This document shows, one piece after another, positions 1 to 8,720 of a stretch of 64,000 nt of DNA (position 1 is the first letter of the stretch; the number at the start of each line of letters is the position of its first letter). The stretch is from Haloterrigena alkaliphila (GTDB lineage: Archaea; Halobacteriota; Halobacteria; Halobacteriales; Natrialbaceae): NCBI RefSeq assembly GCF_017352155.2, contig NZ_CP071462.1, positions 372,001 to 436,000 on the forward strand, written 5' to 3'. The notes beneath the pieces were generated by a model, which was not told the DNA's origin, did no database searches, and saw nothing but the letters and a program-made list of their open reading frames with translations. A program made the position numbers and the translations under genes.

Positions 1-968
1 TCGGTCTCGATCTGGAGGTCGCCGTGGTGGCGTTCGACCTCGCCCTCGAGGACGACGGCGTCGTCGACGTCGACGTCGGGGTAGGCGCGGACGCCGGCCT
101 CCTCGAAGGCGGCGCACTCGACGGTGGCCGTCTCGTCGCGCAGTTCGAACACCGTCGGGCCGCTGGTCTGGCGGACGCCGGTGATCTCGCCCTCGAGGCG
201 GACGACGCTGCCGATCTGGTTCTCGATGGCGTCGATCGTGGTGCGGTTGAGCGCCGATTCGGCCTCGGGTTCGGCGTCGGCGGCGTCGTCGGTCGCCGGC
301 GCCGAGCCGGTGGTGGCCGTCTCGGTGGCGACGGACGCGCTGCCGCTGCCGGCCGCGACGGCCTCCGGCGCGTTCGGCGTCGCGGACGTCTCGTCGGACG
401 GGCCGGTGTCGTCGGCGGCCGCCTGCAACTCGCCCGCCTCGACCTCGTCGGGCGACTCGGGTTCGGGTTCGGGCTCGGGTTGCGACTCGGACCCGGACGC
501 CGACTCGGACGCGGCGGCGGAACCGGACGACTGGTCGGCGTCGGCCTCGGATTCGTCGACCGCCGAGTCGGATCCGGCGTCGTCGACGTCCTCGGGCAGC
601 ACCTCCTCGTCGCCGGTGTCGATCAGTTTGCCGCGGAACTCGCGTTCGCGCTGGCGGATCGACCAGCCCAGGTCGACGTTGCCGTTGTCCCGGACGTCGA
701 GGACCTGAACGAAGACGTCGTCGCCCGACTCCCAGTCGAGGCTCTCGAGTCGCTGGTCGAGTTCGCTTCTGTGCAACAGACCGGTCACGTGGGCTCCGAT
801 GTCGACGAAGACACCGAAGTCGGCGTAGCCGTCTACGGTCCCCCGGTAGTACCGACCGGGAGTCAGCTGCGAGGCTGCCGAGCCACGGAATTCGAACACC
901 GCGTCCTCCTCGTGACTCTCGCAGATCTCGCCGTCGACGGCTGTGCCGCAGATGATACAGTTACCCAT
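1..968 (-). CDS. Archaeal RecJ-like DHH nuclease, N-terminal part (runs off the window)
   Basis: The reading frame starts with ATG at 968 and stays open to base 1, so only about 322 N-terminal residues are visible. The protein begins with a Cys-rich zinc-binding segment (CIICG, then C and H about ten residues later), followed by an S1 RNA-binding domain at roughly residues 30-110 (the stretch RYYRGTVDGYADFGVFVDIG is typical). A long acidic Ser/Glu/Pro linker (about 130-245) leads into an OB-fold domain near 255-320. This order matches the archaeal RecJ-like exonuclease family with Zn finger and S1/OB domains (COG1107), which act in DNA repair or RNA turnover. The DHH catalytic domain would lie outside the window, so nuclease activity is inferred from family architecture only. 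Confidence 0.8.
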   Translation of the reverse strand, partial: MGNCIICGTAVDGEICESHEEDAVFEFRGSAASQLTPGRYYRGTVDGYADFGVFVDIGAHVTGLLHRSELDQRLESLDWESGDDVFVQVLDVRDNGNVDLGWSIRQREREFRGKLIDTGDEEVLPEDVDDAGSDSAVDESEADADQSSGSAAASESASGSESQPEPEPEPESPDEVEAGELQAAADDTGPSDETSATPNAPEAVAAGSGSASVATETATTGSAPATDDAADAEPEAESALNRTTIDAIENQIGSVVRLEGEITGVRQTSGPTVFELRDETATVECAAFEEAGVRAYPDVDVDDAVVLEGEVERHHGDLQIET

Positions 969-1060
969 CTATTCGGACCAAGCGGTTTCGCCCTAAAACG
1001 GTTGTCGAAATGCGTTCGCCCGCTACTGGGGGCTGCCCGGCGGACGCGATGGCCGCGCCG

Positions 1061-1324
1061 TCAGTCGAACGCCGGCGACTCGGCCTCGAGCGTCTCGATG
1101 TCGTCGGCGATTTTTCGCACGTCCTCCGGGAACAGCGACACCTGAACCTCGCTGCCGTCGGCGTCCTCGAAGACGAGTTTGACCCGCTTGTCGCCGAACT
1201 CGCGGGCCTCGGCGTCCTCGACCTCGAACAGCTTGACCGTCGCCGACTTGTTCGCCGGACCGACGTTCTTGATCGATCCGTCGTTCAACTCTATCATGAA
1301 CTCCTCGAGCGTCAGCGAGAGCAT
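1061..1324 (-). CDS. Conserved small haloarchaeal protein, function unknown
   Basis: An 87-residue acidic protein starting MLSLTLEEF and ending AESPAFD. The start at 1324 was chosen because the open frame upstream has low-complexity, non-protein-like composition. It appears to be a compact beta-rich domain (IELNDGSIKNVGP, KLVFEDADGSEVQVSLFPED) with a short C-terminal helix. I recognise no motif or catalytic residue. It is divergently arranged with the metallo-hydrolase at 1575 and is probably cytoplasmic. Codon use is like its neighbours, supporting a real gene. Confidence 0.6.
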   Translation of the reverse strand: MLSLTLEEFMIELNDGSIKNVGPANKSATVKLFEVEDAEAREFGDKRVKLVFEDADGSEVQVSLFPEDVRKIADDIETLEAESPAFD

Positions 1325-1574
1325 GGTCGCCGTACGGGCCGGGGGTAAAAAACGACACGGGGACGGCCACCGGCCATCGGTGCCGGTGCCGGTGACCATC
1401 CCGACGTTCGCGCCGGCGACGCCCCGGCCAGCGCCCGATAGCCGAGGGGGCCGATATCTCACGGTCGGGACGATCGATCTCCCGTAGCCGAGGGCGTTCG
1501 ATCGACAGATTCTCGGCCGGTTTCGGCCCGCTCGGCCACTTTTAAGTTGCGTTCGGCCGAACGAATCGCACGCA

Positions 1575-2297
1575 ATGCAAGTCACCTGGCACGGCCACTC
1601 GACGTGGCACGTCACCGTAGGGGAGACGGAACTGTTGATCGATCCGTTCTTCGACAATCCGAAGACGGACCTCGAGCCGGCCGACGTCGACGCGCCCGAC
1701 TACGTACTGTTGACGCACGGCCACGCCGACCACATCGCCCACGCCGGCGAGTTCTCCGACGCGACGCTGGTCGCGACGCCCGAGATCGTTTCCTACTGCG
1801 AGGACGAGTTCGGCTTCGAAGACGCCGTCGGCGGGATGGGGATGAACCTCGGCGGCACCGTCGAGTGTGGCGACGCGTACGTGACGATGGTCCGTGCCGA
1901 CCACACGAACGGGATCATGACCGACTACGACGCGACCGGCGGGATGCCCGCCGGCTTCGTGATCTCCGATACGAAACCCACCCAGATCGAAGACGAGGAG
2001 TCGACGACCTTCTACGACGCCGGCGACACCTCGCTGATGACCGAGATGCGCGAGGTCATCGGCCCGTACCTCGAACCCGACGCCGCCGCGGTTCCGATGG
2101 GCGACCACTTCACGATGGGGCCCCAGCAGGCCGCCATCGCCGTCGACTGGCTCGACGTCGACGTCGCCTTCCCGCAACACTACGACACGTTCCCGCCGAT
2201 CGAGCAGGACCCCGAGGAGTTCGAGAGCGAGGTCGCCGGCACCGGCAGCGACGCCGAGGTCGTCGCGCTCGAGGGCGACGAGACCTACGAGATCTGA
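1575..2297 (+). CDS. Metal-dependent hydrolase, UPF0173 / metallo-beta-lactamase fold
   Basis: A 240-residue protein of the usual length for the UPF0173 family of metallo-beta-lactamase-fold hydrolases. The Zn-binding HxHxDH motif is at residues 48-53 (THGHADH), preceded by the family's N-terminal HGHSTWH; further likely ligands are the His of ADHTNG, the Asp of FYDAGD and the His of MGDHFTMGP. These make a binuclear metal site very likely, but the substrate of the family is unknown. A TATA-like TTTAAG lies about 32 nt before the start, consistent with a short-leader transcript. Cytoplasmic; no signal peptide. Confidence 0.9.
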   Translation: MQVTWHGHSTWHVTVGETELLIDPFFDNPKTDLEPADVDAPDYVLLTHGHADHIAHAGEFSDATLVATPEIVSYCEDEFGFEDAVGGMGMNLGGTVECGDAYVTMVRADHTNGIMTDYDATGGMPAGFVISDTKPTQIEDEESTTFYDAGDTSLMTEMREVIGPYLEPDAAAVPMGDHFTMGPQQAAIAVDWLDVDVAFPQHYDTFPPIEQDPEEFESEVAGTGSDAEVVALEGDETYEI

Positions 2298-2474
2298 AGC
2301 GCCGTCGCTGATCCCGATCCGAGGCTCGTTTTTTCGACACGCGTCTCGAGAACTGCGTTCGAATCGGACCGTCAGTTGGCGGGAACCCGTTCGAGACAGC
2401 GGGCTGCGGAATGGGATCCGCGGAATATACCGAAGAACCCGAGTTTTATTCCGATAGAGCCCGTCGCTTCGAGC

Positions 2475-3050
2475 ATGGACGAGCCGCGCTCGGATCTGAA
2501 GGCGGACGCCGACGAACGCGCGGAGTCACCGGATTTCGAGTCACTGACGCCACCTCGAGAGTTGGTTCGTGGTGAGCGAACGCGCGACGACTTCTTCGAC
2601 GCCGTTCTCGGACTCGACAGCCCGGCGACGATCAGCGACATTGCGGATCGGGCCGGTCACGGCACGGACGCGGCGCGGGAGTACCTCGAGTGGTTCGAAC
2701 GGATGGGGATCGCGACGCAGGTCACCGAGTCGCCCGCGACCTACGAACGCAACCAGGAGTACCTTCGCTGGCGTCGGATCCAACGGCTCCGAACTCAGTA
2801 CACCACTGACGAACTCCTCGAGTATCTGTCGGCAGAGACGGAGCGCGACGAGGAGTACGCTGACCGGTTCGACGTCGACTCCCCGGACGCGGTTTCGATA
2901 ACGGCGCACGCGTCGGAAGTCGATCGAACGGTGGAAGACGTCTGGGAGGACGTCACCGCGTGGCAGACGACTCGACGACGGATCGCCCTCCTCGAGCGAG
3001 CGATCACGACCGGCTCCGGTGGATCCTCCGAGGAACGGACCGCCGTATGA
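2475..3050 (+). CDS. Winged-helix protein (DUF7342-like), putative antitoxin/regulator of the next gene
   Basis: A 191-residue acidic protein. The middle (about 45-95) has a winged-helix pattern (SPATISDIADRAGHGTDAAREYLEWFERMG), followed by a helical C-terminal half. I know this as a haloarchaeal family usually found directly upstream of a DUF6516/TumE-like gene. Its stop overlaps the next gene's start (ATGA, 3047-3050), so the two are almost certainly translationally coupled. The ATG at 2475 was preferred to one about 100 nt upstream because the intervening residues (Arg-rich, then a Pro-rich stretch) are unlike haloarchaeal protein. By context it is an antitoxin or autoregulator; this is inference. 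Confidence 0.65.
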   Translation: MDEPRSDLKADADERAESPDFESLTPPRELVRGERTRDDFFDAVLGLDSPATISDIADRAGHGTDAAREYLEWFERMGIATQVTESPATYERNQEYLRWRRIQRLRTQYTTDELLEYLSAETERDEEYADRFDVDSPDAVSITAHASEVDRTVEDVWEDVTAWQTTRRRIALLERAITTGSGGSSEERTAV

Positions 3051-3493
3051 CCGACCGGAGCGACGAGGGGGCGAGCGCCGACGGCAACGGCGCACCGGTC
3101 GATTTCGATCGCCTCGACCTCCTCGCCGAACGGCTCTCGACGGACGATCGCTTCACGCAAGTCGAGGCGACCCCCGACTTCGCACCGGACCGAGTAGCGT
3201 GCGTCTACGATCCCGGGTTCTATCCGCGCAGCGTTCGCGAGGCGAGACTGGAAATCGTCTGGTTCGAGAACGGCGACTTCACCGTTCACTATCACGAGGA
3301 CCACGCCGAGGGGACGTTCGACCATCGATGGGATCGACATCCCTCCGATCATAACACCCGGGATCACGTCCATCCCGGACCCGATGCGCCGACACCGGGA
3401 ACGAACGTGTCACATCCGTCCGACTGGCGTGACGTCCTCTCGACGGTACTCACAGCAATCGAGGAGCGCCAACGCGGCTTCTGGACGGAGTGA
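3047..3493 (+). CDS. TumE-like (DUF6516) protein, putative toxin of a toxin-antitoxin pair
   Basis: A 148-residue protein beginning at the ATG that overlaps the upstream stop. The core LEIVWFENGDFTVHYHED, followed by RWDRHPSDHNTRDHVHPGP and a C-terminal LSTVLTAIEER, matches the DUF6516 family, some members of which (TumE) are described as RNA-degrading toxins paired with a DNA-binding antitoxin. The cluster of conserved His, Asp and Trp residues is the likely functional site. Here the partner is a winged-helix protein rather than the classical TumA. An alternative in-frame start at 2960 would overlap the upstream gene by 91 nt and is less likely. Toxicity is not shown by sequence. Confidence 0.65.
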   Translation: MTDRSDEGASADGNGAPVDFDRLDLLAERLSTDDRFTQVEATPDFAPDRVACVYDPGFYPRSVREARLEIVWFENGDFTVHYHEDHAEGTFDHRWDRHPSDHNTRDHVHPGPDAPTPGTNVSHPSDWRDVLSTVLTAIEERQRGFWTE

Positions 3494-3628
3494 GACCGGC
3501 GAACCGTACGAACTGTGAGGTGAGCGGGCGCGTCGACGGACGACGGACCGTCGATCACCGACGGCTGGGCGTTTCTTCGAAAGAAAGAGTGCTGCCGCGA
3601 GTCCTCAGTCGTTCCCGCTCGTGTCGTA

Positions 3629-4201
3629 TCAGCTATCGCTCTCGGAGCGGCCGCCGATCCGGTAGCGCGTCTCGAGCGGATAGCGCTCGTATCGGGCCAG
3701 CACCAGATGGAGGCCGATGGCGACGGCGAGCAGTCCGAAGTTCCAGACCGGCGAGTCGTAGTAGATCACGTCGACGATCACCGGGTCGGAGTAGACCGGC
3801 CAGAACGGTTTGATCGGTGGGGCGATGTCCGGCGCGGAGAGGATGTCCGCGAACAGGTGGCTGACGCCGCCGGTAAGCAGTCCCGCCGTCGCGAAGACGA
3901 AGACCGTCTCGCTCTCGATTTCGGTGCTTCGGATCCGTCGGTGGGCGTTGAACCAGTCGGTGAGATACCGGGCGGCGATCGCACCGACGAGGACGCTGAT
4001 CAGCACCACGAACAGCAGGGAATGCGTCATCCCGTGGTGAGTGATCGGGAGGTAGCCCTGCAGGACCAGATCGACGTCCGGGATCATCGCCGTCACCATC
4101 GCAAACGCCGTGAACGCGATCGCTCCTCGCCGTCCCCAGACTAGCCACGCCGGTGCGGCGAACAACAGCGCCATGCCGAAGTGCCCGGTGACGTCAACCA
4201 T
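3629..4201 (-). CDS. Membrane-bound metal-dependent hydrolase, YdjM/DUF457 family
   Basis: A 190-residue integral membrane protein with about four hydrophobic segments (starting near residues 8, 26, 60 and 150). Conserved His/Asp positions typical of the YdjM/DUF457 family are present: GHFGMAL near the N terminus, MIPDVDL, HHGMTHSLLF and GGVSHLFADIL. Such proteins are predicted metal-dependent hydrolases of the membrane. It stands alone on the minus strand between two plus-strand genes. The substrate is unknown. Confidence 0.85.
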   Translation of the reverse strand: MVDVTGHFGMALLFAAPAWLVWGRRGAIAFTAFAMVTAMIPDVDLVLQGYLPITHHGMTHSLLFVVLISVLVGAIAARYLTDWFNAHRRIRSTEIESETVFVFATAGLLTGGVSHLFADILSAPDIAPPIKPFWPVYSDPVIVDVIYYDSPVWNFGLLAVAIGLHLVLARYERYPLETRYRIGGRSESDS

Positions 4202-4612
4202 CGGTACTCGAGTGACCGATACCGTCGAGTGATTCGAGGGTGCGATACGACCGGCGTCCCGGTGCCGGGAACTCGCGACGACCGCATGGCAGCGCCGAGA
4301 GAGGCGAACCCGCTCGTTCGCGACCCGTGAGGGAACACCGTCGCGCGCCGTCCCGCGGCGGCGTGACGACGCCGAGTCCGTTCGCCGATTCCCTGTCGGA
4401 TCGCATCATTGTTCGTCCGCGAACGTTTCGTACGAACTGATAAATCGAATCGCGCTGCAAACGCAGGGTCCCGTTCTCGGTGCGACGACGCGCTCGCCAC
4501 GTCGTCGTCCGATCGACGAACCGCGCTCGTAGACGCGGTTCGCGCTCGCTGGCTCGCACCGGCAGTACACCACCAAACGTTTACAGCGTCGCTCGTGGAC
4601 GACTCGAGTGCT
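4202..4612. other. Intergenic region, 411 bp
   Basis: Divergent spacer between the membrane hydrolase and the OsmC gene. No convincing gene was found in any frame. GTTTACA about 30 nt before the OsmC start is a plausible TATA-type element. Near 4409-4440 a short TTCGT...ACGAA inverted pair occurs, of unknown meaning. Confidence 0.5.
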
Positions 4613-5008
4613 ATGGCGAAGCAGGTCACCACCGTCTCCGAGGAGGGATACAGCGCCACGAACGAGACCCGGGAGTTCGAAACGACGATCGACGCCACCG
4701 GCGAGGAGGCGCCGGACACGCTCGAGGCCCTACTGGCCGCCTACGGCTCCTGTTACGTCCCCGCACTGCGCGTCGGCGGTCAGCAGCGCGACGCCGACGA
4801 CCTCGGGCGGATCGAGATCGACATCACGGGCGAACTGAACGACGACGACAAACTCGAGTCCGTCCAGTTCGACATCCGCGTCGAGGGCGACGTCGACGAG
4901 GACACCGGCGAGGAGATCATCGAGCGCGCCTTCGAACTCTGCAAGGTCCACGACGCGCTGAAGGACAGCCTCCACGCGGAGACGAGTTTCGAGGGCAACG
5001 CCGCCTGA
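4613..5008 (+). CDS. OsmC family peroxide-detoxification protein
   Basis: A 131-residue OsmC/Ohr-fold protein. The two conserved cysteines expected for thiol-dependent peroxidase activity are Cys47 (in YGSCYVPALRVGG) and Cys110 (in FELCKVHDAL). The ATG at 4613 gives the normal family length; an upstream in-frame start at 4409 would add an Arg/Ser-rich non-conserved leader. Members reduce organic hydroperoxides. Cytoplasmic, apparently monocistronic. Confidence 0.85.
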   Translation: MAKQVTTVSEEGYSATNETREFETTIDATGEEAPDTLEALLAAYGSCYVPALRVGGQQRDADDLGRIEIDITGELNDDDKLESVQFDIRVEGDVDEDTGEEIIERAFELCKVHDALKDSLHAETSFEGNAA

Positions 5009-5010
5009 AC

Positions 5011-5073
5011 GCGTCAGTAGGCGACGTTGAGCGTGTCGGAAGGCGACGTTGAGCACGTCAGCAGGCGACACCG
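5011..5073 (+). repeat. Three imperfect tandem copies of a 20-22 bp unit
   Basis: Directly after the OsmC stop, a unit with the core GTCAG-AGGCGACGTTGAGC appears three times (starting near 5011, 5031 and 5053); the third copy diverges at its end. The copies lie in the spacer before the lipoprotein gene. They may be a local slippage duplication; no function is visible. Confidence 0.5.
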
Positions 5074-5227
5074 TCGAGGACCACGCGAGGAACGCGATCC
5101 GAGTGCAACGTCTCGAGTACCGGCGATCCCGTCGGTCCGGCCGTCCGGCCGATCCGTCGCCACCGGCGACAGTAACCGAGACCGACCGGTCCGAACCCAC
5201 ATGGTCGGCGGCCTCGTCGGAACGGGT

Positions 5228-6328
5228 ATGCGACGCCACCGCGGTCTCGTGGTCGCGACGGTCGCCGGAGCGCTCGTCCTGTCGGGATGTCTCGGTGCGA
5301 TCGCGCCGAGCGACGGTGCCCAGGACGCCCCCGACGCGACCGACGGCGAGCTCGAGATCCACCACATCGACGTCGGACAGGCCGACTCGACGCTGCTGAT
5401 CACGCCCGAGGGGGAGACGATTCTGATCGACACGGGCGACTGGCGGGCCGACGGTCGGGAAGTCATCGACTACCTCGAGGCCGAAGGCATCGACCGGATC
5501 GACCACTTGGTCACGACCCACGGTCACGCCGACCACATCGGCGGTCATCCGGCCGTCATCGAACACTTCGAGGAGCGCGGCGAGGGCGTCGGGGCCGTCT
5601 ACGACCCCGGCGTCGCGTCCACGAGTGCGACCTACGACCGCTACCTCGACGCGGTCGAGGAGTACGACGTCTCGCTCTATCAGGTCACCGCCGGCGACTC
5701 GTTACCCCTCGAGGACGAGTCGGTCGACGCGACCGTGTTGAACCCACCCGAGGACGGCGGGGACGACATCGACGCCGACGGCGTCGTCCTCGCCGTCGAG
5801 TACGGCGGCTTCTCGTACCTGACGACGGGCGACGCCGAGGAGACCGCCGAGCGGCGCCTCGTCGACGAGCGCGCGGAGGACCTCGCGGCCGACGCCTACC
5901 AGGCCGGCCACCACGGCTCTTCGACCTCGTCGACGGCGCCGTTCCTCGAGGCCGTCGACCCCGAAATCGCGGTCGTCTCGAGCGCGCTGGACTCCCAGTA
6001 CGGCCACCCCCACGACGAGGTGCTCGAGGCGTTCGCCGACCGCGGGATCGAGACCTACTGGACCGGCGTCCACGGCGATATCGTCCTCGAGACCGACGGC
6101 GAGAACGTCTCGGTGACGACCGAACGCGAGGGGCCGACCGATCCGGCGGCGCTGCTCGAGCGAAAGCACGAGGCGCAGTCGTCGTCCTCGGTACGGGGAC
6201 CGCTCGAGCACTCGTCGTCGCTCCAGCCGCGACCGCCGCTCGAGGAACCTGCGCCGGTTCGGCCGGCGCTCGGACAGCCGCCGGCACCGGTGGTTGATGG
6301 TGTTCCCGCCCCTACTCAGGGACGATGA
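5228..6328 (+). CDS. ComEC/Rec2-like metallo-beta-lactamase-domain lipoprotein
   Basis: A 366-residue protein with an N-terminal MRRHRG, a hydrophobic stretch and a lipobox LSGC (Cys21), so it should be exported and lipid-anchored; the RR pair hints at the Tat route. After an acidic linker, a metallo-beta-lactamase domain of the ComEC C-terminal type begins (HHIDVGQADSTLL), with HGHADH metal ligands at residues 98-103, a later TGDAE and GHHGS motif. This soluble domain resembles the nuclease-like module of ComEC, but the membrane channel part is absent. The C-terminal 70 residues are Pro/Ser-rich. An alternative ATG is at 5201. The stop overlaps the next start by 4 nt, indicating an operon with the DUF3006 gene. 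Confidence 0.85.
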   Translation: MRRHRGLVVATVAGALVLSGCLGAIAPSDGAQDAPDATDGELEIHHIDVGQADSTLLITPEGETILIDTGDWRADGREVIDYLEAEGIDRIDHLVTTHGHADHIGGHPAVIEHFEERGEGVGAVYDPGVASTSATYDRYLDAVEEYDVSLYQVTAGDSLPLEDESVDATVLNPPEDGGDDIDADGVVLAVEYGGFSYLTTGDAEETAERRLVDERAEDLAADAYQAGHHGSSTSSTAPFLEAVDPEIAVVSSALDSQYGHPHDEVLEAFADRGIETYWTGVHGDIVLETDGENVSVTTEREGPTDPAALLERKHEAQSSSSVRGPLEHSSSLQPRPPLEEPAPVRPALGQPPAPVVDGVPAPTQGR

Positions 6329-6639
6329 CCGAGACCTACACCGCGGTCCTCGATCGAATCGTCGACGGCGAGACGGCCGTGCTCCTACTCGAGGTCGACG
6401 GCGCGGTGGTCGACGAGCGCGTCCTCGACGTCGACCGCCTTCCCGAGGACGGCCGACACGAGGGGGCCGTCTTCGATCTGGAACTCGAGGACGAGGGGGA
6501 AGACGGAGACGAGGAAGGGGACGCGAAGGAGAGCGACCCCATCCGCGAACTGACGTATCGGCCGTCGGCGGAACGGGAGCGACGGGACGACGCGCAGGAC
6601 CGGTTCGACCGTCTCTCCGAACGACTGCCGGACGAATAA
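6325..6639 (+). CDS. DUF3006 family protein
   Basis: A 104-residue acidic protein beginning TETYTAVLDRIVDGETAVLLLE, the characteristic DUF3006 beta-barrel start (RI-DG--AVLL), followed by a Glu/Asp-rich segment (about 52-70) and a charged helical end. DUF3006 genes often sit beside ComEC-like metallo-beta-lactamase genes in bacteria and archaea, exactly as here with a 4-nt overlap. The function is unknown; context suggests a partner of the lipoprotein. Confidence 0.85.
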   Translation: MTETYTAVLDRIVDGETAVLLLEVDGAVVDERVLDVDRLPEDGRHEGAVFDLELEDEGEDGDEEGDAKESDPIRELTYRPSAERERRDDAQDRFDRLSERLPDE

Positions 6640-6981
6640 CGGTTGGAGACGCGTCTCGAGGCGACGGGAGCGAAATGGGGGAGTCGGAAGCAGATGGTCG
6701 AAAGCAGGAGCGCGTTGGGGGGAGGCGTGGAGCGAAGACGGGGGTGGTGCCCCGTGGTGGTTCGGGATGGGTGGGATGACACAGCAGCGGAACGTCGCCC
6801 GTCGGTGACGCGGCGCCGCTGCATCTTCTCGGTTCGGGAGACTGTGCAATAGCCGCGGTGCCAAACAATATTGGGATGGGTGGTGAGACGTCGCGTATCG
6901 AGTCGTCGACCACCGATCGAGGTGCGTCTCCCGCGGGTCCCGATGGTCAGGTTCAAGGCGTTCCTCGAGGCAGATGCGGAC
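6640..6981 (+). other. G-rich intergenic region, 342 bp
   Basis: No credible gene was found. The plus strand from about 6640 to 6780 is strongly purine/G-rich with runs of five to six G (6717-6722, 6740-6744) followed by three G3 runs at 6764-6775. An AACAATATTG element near 6867 could be a TATA region for the downstream gene, though it is about 105 nt before the preferred start. Confidence 0.5.
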
Positions 6982-7485
6982 ATGCTACGATCGTTCGACG
7001 GAAAAGAGCCACAGGTCGCCGACTCGGCGTACGTCGACGAGGCCGCGGTCGTCATCGGCGACGTGGTCATCGAGGACGACGCCAGCGTCTGGCCGAACAC
7101 GACGATCCGCGGCGATCACGGGCGGATCGTCGTGGCCGAGGGCGCGAACATTCAAGATAACGCCGTCCTCCACGAGCACGCCGCACTCGAGCCCTACTCG
7201 ACGGTCGGTCACAGCGCAATCGTCCACGACGCGACCGTCGCCGAGCGCGGGCTGGTCGGCATGAACGCGGTCGTCCTCGACGGCGCGCACGTCGGTGAAG
7301 GAGCGGTCGTCGCGGCCGGCAGCGTCGTGACGGAAGGGACCGAGGTCCCGCCCTCGACGCTGGTCACCGGCGCGCCCGCGGAACCGAAGACCGAGATCGA
7401 GGACGGGTCCCACCTCGAGGCGACGGCCGACCGCTACGTGGAACTCTCGCGGAAATACGCCGAAACCTCCGAACGAATCGACTGA
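6982..7485 (+). CDS. Gamma-carbonic-anhydrase-like hexapeptide-repeat protein
   Basis: A 167-residue left-handed beta-helix protein with hexapeptide repeats (AVVIGDVVIEDDASVWPNTTIRGD, GANIQDNAVLHEH, VGHSAIVHDATVAERGLVGMNAVV, VVAAGSVV). Two of the three His ligands of gamma carbonic anhydrases are apparent (DNAVLHEH and VGHSAIVHD), together with the conserved Arg/Asp of TIRGD. The YrdA/CaiE-type subgroup is well populated in haloarchaea, and carbonic anhydrase activity is not certain. The start MLRSFDG at 6982 fits the family; another in-frame ATG lies at 6943. Confidence 0.85.
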   Translation: MLRSFDGKEPQVADSAYVDEAAVVIGDVVIEDDASVWPNTTIRGDHGRIVVAEGANIQDNAVLHEHAALEPYSTVGHSAIVHDATVAERGLVGMNAVVLDGAHVGEGAVVAAGSVVTEGTEVPPSTLVTGAPAEPKTEIEDGSHLEATADRYVELSRKYAETSERID

Positions 7486-7536
7486 CTCCGATCCGTTTTT
7501 GCGGCGAGTCGGTGGCGCTCGAGCGTCCTGCTCGTG

Positions 7537-7560
7537 CAGCGCGCGCCACCGCACGCCGGA
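7537..7560 (+). repeat. Short fragment of a dispersed intergenic repeat
   Basis: The 17-bp CAGCGCGCGCCACCGCA followed by CGCCGGA is shared with the elements at 55384-55400 and (inverted) 60850-60866. Only this end of the larger repeat is present here. Confidence 0.55.
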
Positions 7561-7671
7561 CCTGTGGCGGTATCGATCCGTGGATCGAAGACGCTCGTCG
7601 CGAGCGTCTCGACGACTCGAGCGAGCCGCCCGATGAAAACCCTGATAGCGCCCCCGTGCGAAGCGATAGCC

Positions 7672-8139
7672 ATGAGCGACACATCGTGGACGGATCGGAT
7701 CGTCGGTGCGCGGATGACCGTCGATCAACAGTTCTCCTCGCGGATCACCGAGTCGCAGTTCTCGAGCCAGCAGTGGAGTCTGATCATGACCGCGACGGAG
7801 TTCGAGATCCACGAGGCCGACGACCCCGACCGTGCGCAGCTCGTCGCCAACACCGAGCAGGTCGAACAGGTGATCCCCGAACTCGACAACATGCCGACCG
7901 GGATGGGTGCGATGGGGGGTCCGGGACCCAACCAGCAGGACCGCTCCGGCGATGGCGGCGTCCTCGGATCGATCAAGGACGCCCTCGGCATGGGCGGCGG
8001 TGACGACGGCGGCTCCGACGCCGAGAAACGACGGGCGGCCGAACGGCTCACCCAGGAGTACGCCGACGAACTCCAGTCCCACCTCGAGTCCGAGGGCCGG
8101 TGGGAGTCGGTCCGGCGGGCCGCCGCGGGCGACGAGTGA
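7672..8139 (+). CDS. Conserved haloarchaeal protein (DUF5799-like)
   Basis: A 155-residue acidic protein starting MSDTSWTDRIVGARMTVDQQ. The N-terminal half (to about residue 75) is well ordered and contains WSLIMTATEFEIHEADDP and VIPELDNM. A Gly/Met/Asp-rich linker (about 76-115) and a C-terminal helix follow. It matches the family I know as DUF5799, found only in haloarchaea; no biochemical function is known. No signal peptide or membrane segment is seen, so it should be cytoplasmic. Confidence 0.75.
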   Translation: MSDTSWTDRIVGARMTVDQQFSSRITESQFSSQQWSLIMTATEFEIHEADDPDRAQLVANTEQVEQVIPELDNMPTGMGAMGGPGPNQQDRSGDGGVLGSIKDALGMGGGDDGGSDAEKRRAAERLTQEYADELQSHLESEGRWESVRRAAAGDE

Positions 8140-8229
8140 GCCAAAAACGCGACGGGACACCACGGTTTCACCCGTCCCGACCCGACGCAAGCCACAGCAC
8201 CTTTAGGGACGGTTCACTACGGTAGGGGT

Positions 8230-8520
8230 ATGACCGAGGAAGTCGAGACGACGACCTTCGAGATCAGCGCCGACGACGGCACGACCGACGACATCACGAT
8301 CCCCGCGGGGCTCGTCGACCTCGTCGCCGAGGGCGATCAGAGCGACGCCGAAACGATCGGCGACATCGCGCTGCTCTCCTTCGCCAGCCGCGCCCACCAC
8401 ATCGTCCACCACGGCGAGGACGCCGACGCGGAACTCGAGGCCCAGGAAGCCCGCGTTATGGAACTGTTCGAGGAACGCTTCGGCGTCACCTACGGCGAAG
8501 CGACCGGACACCAGCACTGA
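8230..8520 (+). CDS. Small conserved haloarchaeal protein (DUF7545-like)
   Basis: A 96-residue acidic protein. The first third looks like a beta-rich segment (FEISADDGTTDDITIPAGLVDLV), the rest helical with a His-rich patch (RAHHIVHHGEDAD) and ending MELFEERFGVTYGEATGHQH. I have seen this family only in halophilic archaea and cannot assign a role; the DUF number is from memory and uncertain. A CTTTA element about 30 nt before the ATG suggests a leaderless transcript. Confidence 0.65.
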   Translation: MTEEVETTTFEISADDGTTDDITIPAGLVDLVAEGDQSDAETIGDIALLSFASRAHHIVHHGEDADAELEAQEARVMELFEERFGVTYGEATGHQH

Positions 8521-8720
8521 CCGACGAAACGTCAGTCGCGAGGAGCCTCGAATACGACCGCCGAATCGCGCCGAGAATCGACTCGAGCGGAATTTTCCGA
8601 CCGTCGCGACCGAAACGGAAGCGACGCGTTCGATCGTCACCGTCGCCGCTGCCGCGGTAGCAGCGAAAACGGACGGAACGACCCGGCGCTGATTTCCCTA
8701 ATAGAAGAAGTGCCGCGAAC

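Noticed and set aside
4409-4612. N-terminal extension of the OsmC protein
   Set aside because: The added residues are unrelated to OsmC, and a TATA-like element lies within the segment.
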